A DNA stretch of 64,000 nucleotides from the NCBI GenBank assembly GCA_037157565.1, contig JAZHRO010000073.1, forward strand, positions 91,242,001 to 91,306,000. Direction: 5' to 3'. The stretch's first letter is position 1; every line of letters starts with the position of its first letter. A model generated the notes under the pieces. The model saw only the letters and a list, made by a program, of their open reading frames with translations. It had not been told where the DNA came from and did no database searches. Below are positions 62,190-64,000 of this stretch, in pieces. Both the position numbers and the translations under genes were made by a program. Origin of the DNA: Thalassia testudinum. Lineage: Eukaryota; Streptophyta; Magnoliopsida; Alismatales; Hydrocharitaceae.

Positions 62190-63110
62190 TCAGTCGTGTA
62201 GAAAATGGTAAGGAGGAGTGGTTAAATCAGATGAGTTCTGTAGAACAAGCACCTTGATCAAAAGCATAGTTGGTTCAGCTAGGTGCTTGTTCAGATCAAC
62301 AGGCTGATGATGCAGCCCAAACCCAATCAATCTGGCAAGTTGATAGATGTGGATCAAAAGATGTGACGCCCACCAGATACTATGAGTCTCAGAATGATGT
62401 GGAAGTGTGAATCCAAGATTTGGCTGAGTAGAATCAGCCTGATCAAAGTAGGGATCATAAAATGAAAGTGAATCAATGGAGGATGTAGGAACCCTACAGG
62501 AGTGATCAGAGAACAATGGGGCATGTTTTGTAGTTTGATCGATGTTTAAAACCTGATAAAGATGTGGAGGAGAATCATGTGCGACCGGCTCATTAAATGG
62601 AGAATTAGAGTAGAAATTGAGTTCGATTGTGCGTTGGGGATGAAAACGTGTTTGGGAAGGATCTACATATGCTTTGGAAGAGGTGTTTTCTTTCAAATCA
62701 TTGACCTCAGCATCAGAATCAAAAGATGGATCGTAGTTGCTGAGGTCGTAAATTGGTTGTAGTCATCAGGAAATAAAAGCTCTCCAAAATCAGAGTAAGA
62801 TTTGAAATTGTCGGAGAACTTGCAAGAATCATGTTCTGAATCTGATTCGGGATCAGAGATTCCACAACAGAATAAATCAAAAGATGTAGAATTAGCAACC
62901 TAACTTGTGTTAGATTCTGAGCGGACAAAGGTGTCCTTATTTAGCATGGGTTTGGGTTCTTGCCTTGTAGGGAAGACCCAATCGATTTCTAATTCTTCCA
63001 ACTGCTCAATTTTTGTATCGTAAATTGGCATGCCTTCTGAAAAATTAATCTGTATCTCTGAGGAGATTGGAGATGTGCATTCATCAAATAAAGGCTTGAT
63101 TGCGCAGCAA
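62190..63110 (-). pseudogene. E-family acidic ORF in E2 (decayed)
   Basis: This is the same protein as in E1. On the minus strand: MPIYDTKIEQLEELEIDWVF near 63030, then an Asp/Glu/Ser/Phe-rich segment (62900-62720), KENTSSKAYVDPSQ at 62693 and SFYDPYFDQADSTQPNLGF. The tail is IWWASHLLIHIYQLARLIGFG followed by LHHQPVDLNKHL, ending before the post-ORF block. There is one clear stop near 62905 and frame changes around 62700. Homology to E1 stops at about 63110 (CTTTATTTGATGAAT in common), where other sequence begins. Confidence 0.6.
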
Positions 63111-64000
63111 TCATAGGTCTTAATTGGCCTAGATTAAGCTAGGACTTAGCATAAGTTAGGGTTATTCAGGCATGCATACGCATTATCTACATCTTTACTG
63201 CTTTTCTTTAGCTATGCATGAAATAATGTTATAATGTGCTGATTAAGTGCATTATATCGATTGCAGGGAATAAGCTGAACAGGAGCTGGATCTGAAGCTG
63301 GATCAGGAATAACAGGAGTTGTAGAAGAGCTGGAGCAGAAGGCCGAGTTTAGATGTAGGAATAATAATGTAAGGAGGTTAAAAGTTTGCTATTCTATTAA
63401 GTAGGAATAAAGTAGTAAAATGTGAAGAGCTTAGGTCCATCCTAGCCCTAGGATAGCCTAGAGACTTCCCCAAGCTTTAGCCACCCTTAGATTAGGTCAC
63501 AACACCCTAGGAAGCCCTAAAACCCTAGTTCCAACCCTTATCTGGACGTCCAGATAAGTTATAGGACGTCTAGGACCCTTAGCCAACTCTCGCACACTTC
63601 AAACCCACTTCTGCAATGTTATTGGACGTCCAGAAACTTTGTCAGACGTCTAATTTCTGTTGAATACCCAAAACAGAACCCGAAATCCTTCCTGACTCTG
63701 ATTGGATGTCCAGACAGTAAGTCTGGACTTTTGATTTTTGAGTATAAGACGTCTGATTCTATTATTAGATGTCTGATACTGCTCTCCAATTCATGTTTTG
63801 AGATTTAAGCCTTCATCTTGGATCTCTAGGTCCCTAAACCCAATTCCAACCCCATAGGAACCTAAATTAAGGTGCCCTAACCCTAGTACATCACCTCTAG
63901 ACCTCCCTAAGGACCTAATTAGGTCCTCACTAAACCTAATTGACTTGGATCTTAGTCAATTCCATTATCCTATTTAGTGGGACTCATTGAGTCCAATTGA
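63111..64000. other. Unassigned sequence with GACGTC-type repeats
   Basis: I see no coding region. A (purine-rich) GAGCTGGA repeat lies at 63285-63340. Between 63540 and 63780, seven degenerate copies of GGACGTCCAGA / AGACGTCTAAT-type motif occur. The left border coincides with the end of homology to E1's ORF, so this may be another insertion in E2 or its deleted remnant. The sequence runs out of the window. Confidence 0.35.

Noticed and set aside
1..64000. CRISPR arrays, operons, phage or bacterial defence genes
   Set aside because: Nothing bacterial is present. The repeats are LTR-derived and the coding relics are plant transposable elements.

Overview
This window looks like nuclear, probably heterochromatic, DNA of a flowering plant with a repeat-rich genome. 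Almost all of it is transposable-element sequence and I found no host gene. The evidence is Ty3/gypsy-type LTR retrotransposons whose primer-binding sites match the 3' end of tRNA-Asp (the Athila/Tat habit), a plant L1-type LINE, a CACTA (En/Spm) TNP2 transposase relic, AT-rich composition and many C-to-T type nonsense changes. I cannot name the species or clade.

Layout. 1-1893: 3' end and 3' LTR of an element entering from the left (A1). 1894-5165: noncoding, probably an old LTR block read on the minus strand. 5166-6040: small E-related LTR. 6171-8605: internally deleted LINE (minus). 8606-9107 and 22375-22963: two halves of a truncated LTR (G), split by element E1 (9108-22374, TSD GGAGG). 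E1's 3' LTR is itself split by a solo LTR (19496-22246). 22964-25312: CACTA transposase pseudogene (minus), with subterminal-type repeats to about 26200. 26839-28670: left LTR of element D (minus). D's internal region is interrupted by element A2 (30289-37497). 39173-40827 plus 55694-55700: a middle D LTR, split by element C (40828-55693, minus, TSD TTTAT). C is split in turn by element B (43090-50082, TSD GTCAA). 55701-57776: internal part of a second D unit with an integrase C-terminus, cut by the 3' LTR of element E2 (57777-60563). E2's internal region runs to about 63110, followed by unassigned sequence to 64000.

How it works together. A, B, C and D form one related group that I call the A-D group. 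A2, B, C and D1 carry no reverse transcriptase or integrase. In the place of pol they share one open frame: a Tyr/Pro-rich N-terminus, a Leu/Lys helical block and a Glu/Asp-rich tail. The D2 fragment has an integrase in that place but the same 3' noncoding architecture, so D2-like elements are candidate helpers that move the others in trans. The shared architecture is: PBS, leader box, 3' splice-acceptor-like site, acidic ORF or integrase, CTGAAGGC block, internal G-rich tract, paired ~60-nt repeats, terminal polypurine tract. E elements have a parallel plan with a different acidic ORF and a triple repeat.

The most unusual signal is in the LTRs. A-D LTRs carry tRNA-like A/B-box modules, always in the sense orientation, usually along with G-box-centred palindromes and inverted MYB3R-type (AACGG) pairs. 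E/G LTRs instead carry a plant snRNA-type upstream element (GTCCCACATCG) followed about 25 nt later by a TATA box, the spacing known for Pol III snRNA promoters. I read this as repeated recruitment of Pol III-type promoter parts into LTRs. That is inference from sequence and needs expression data.
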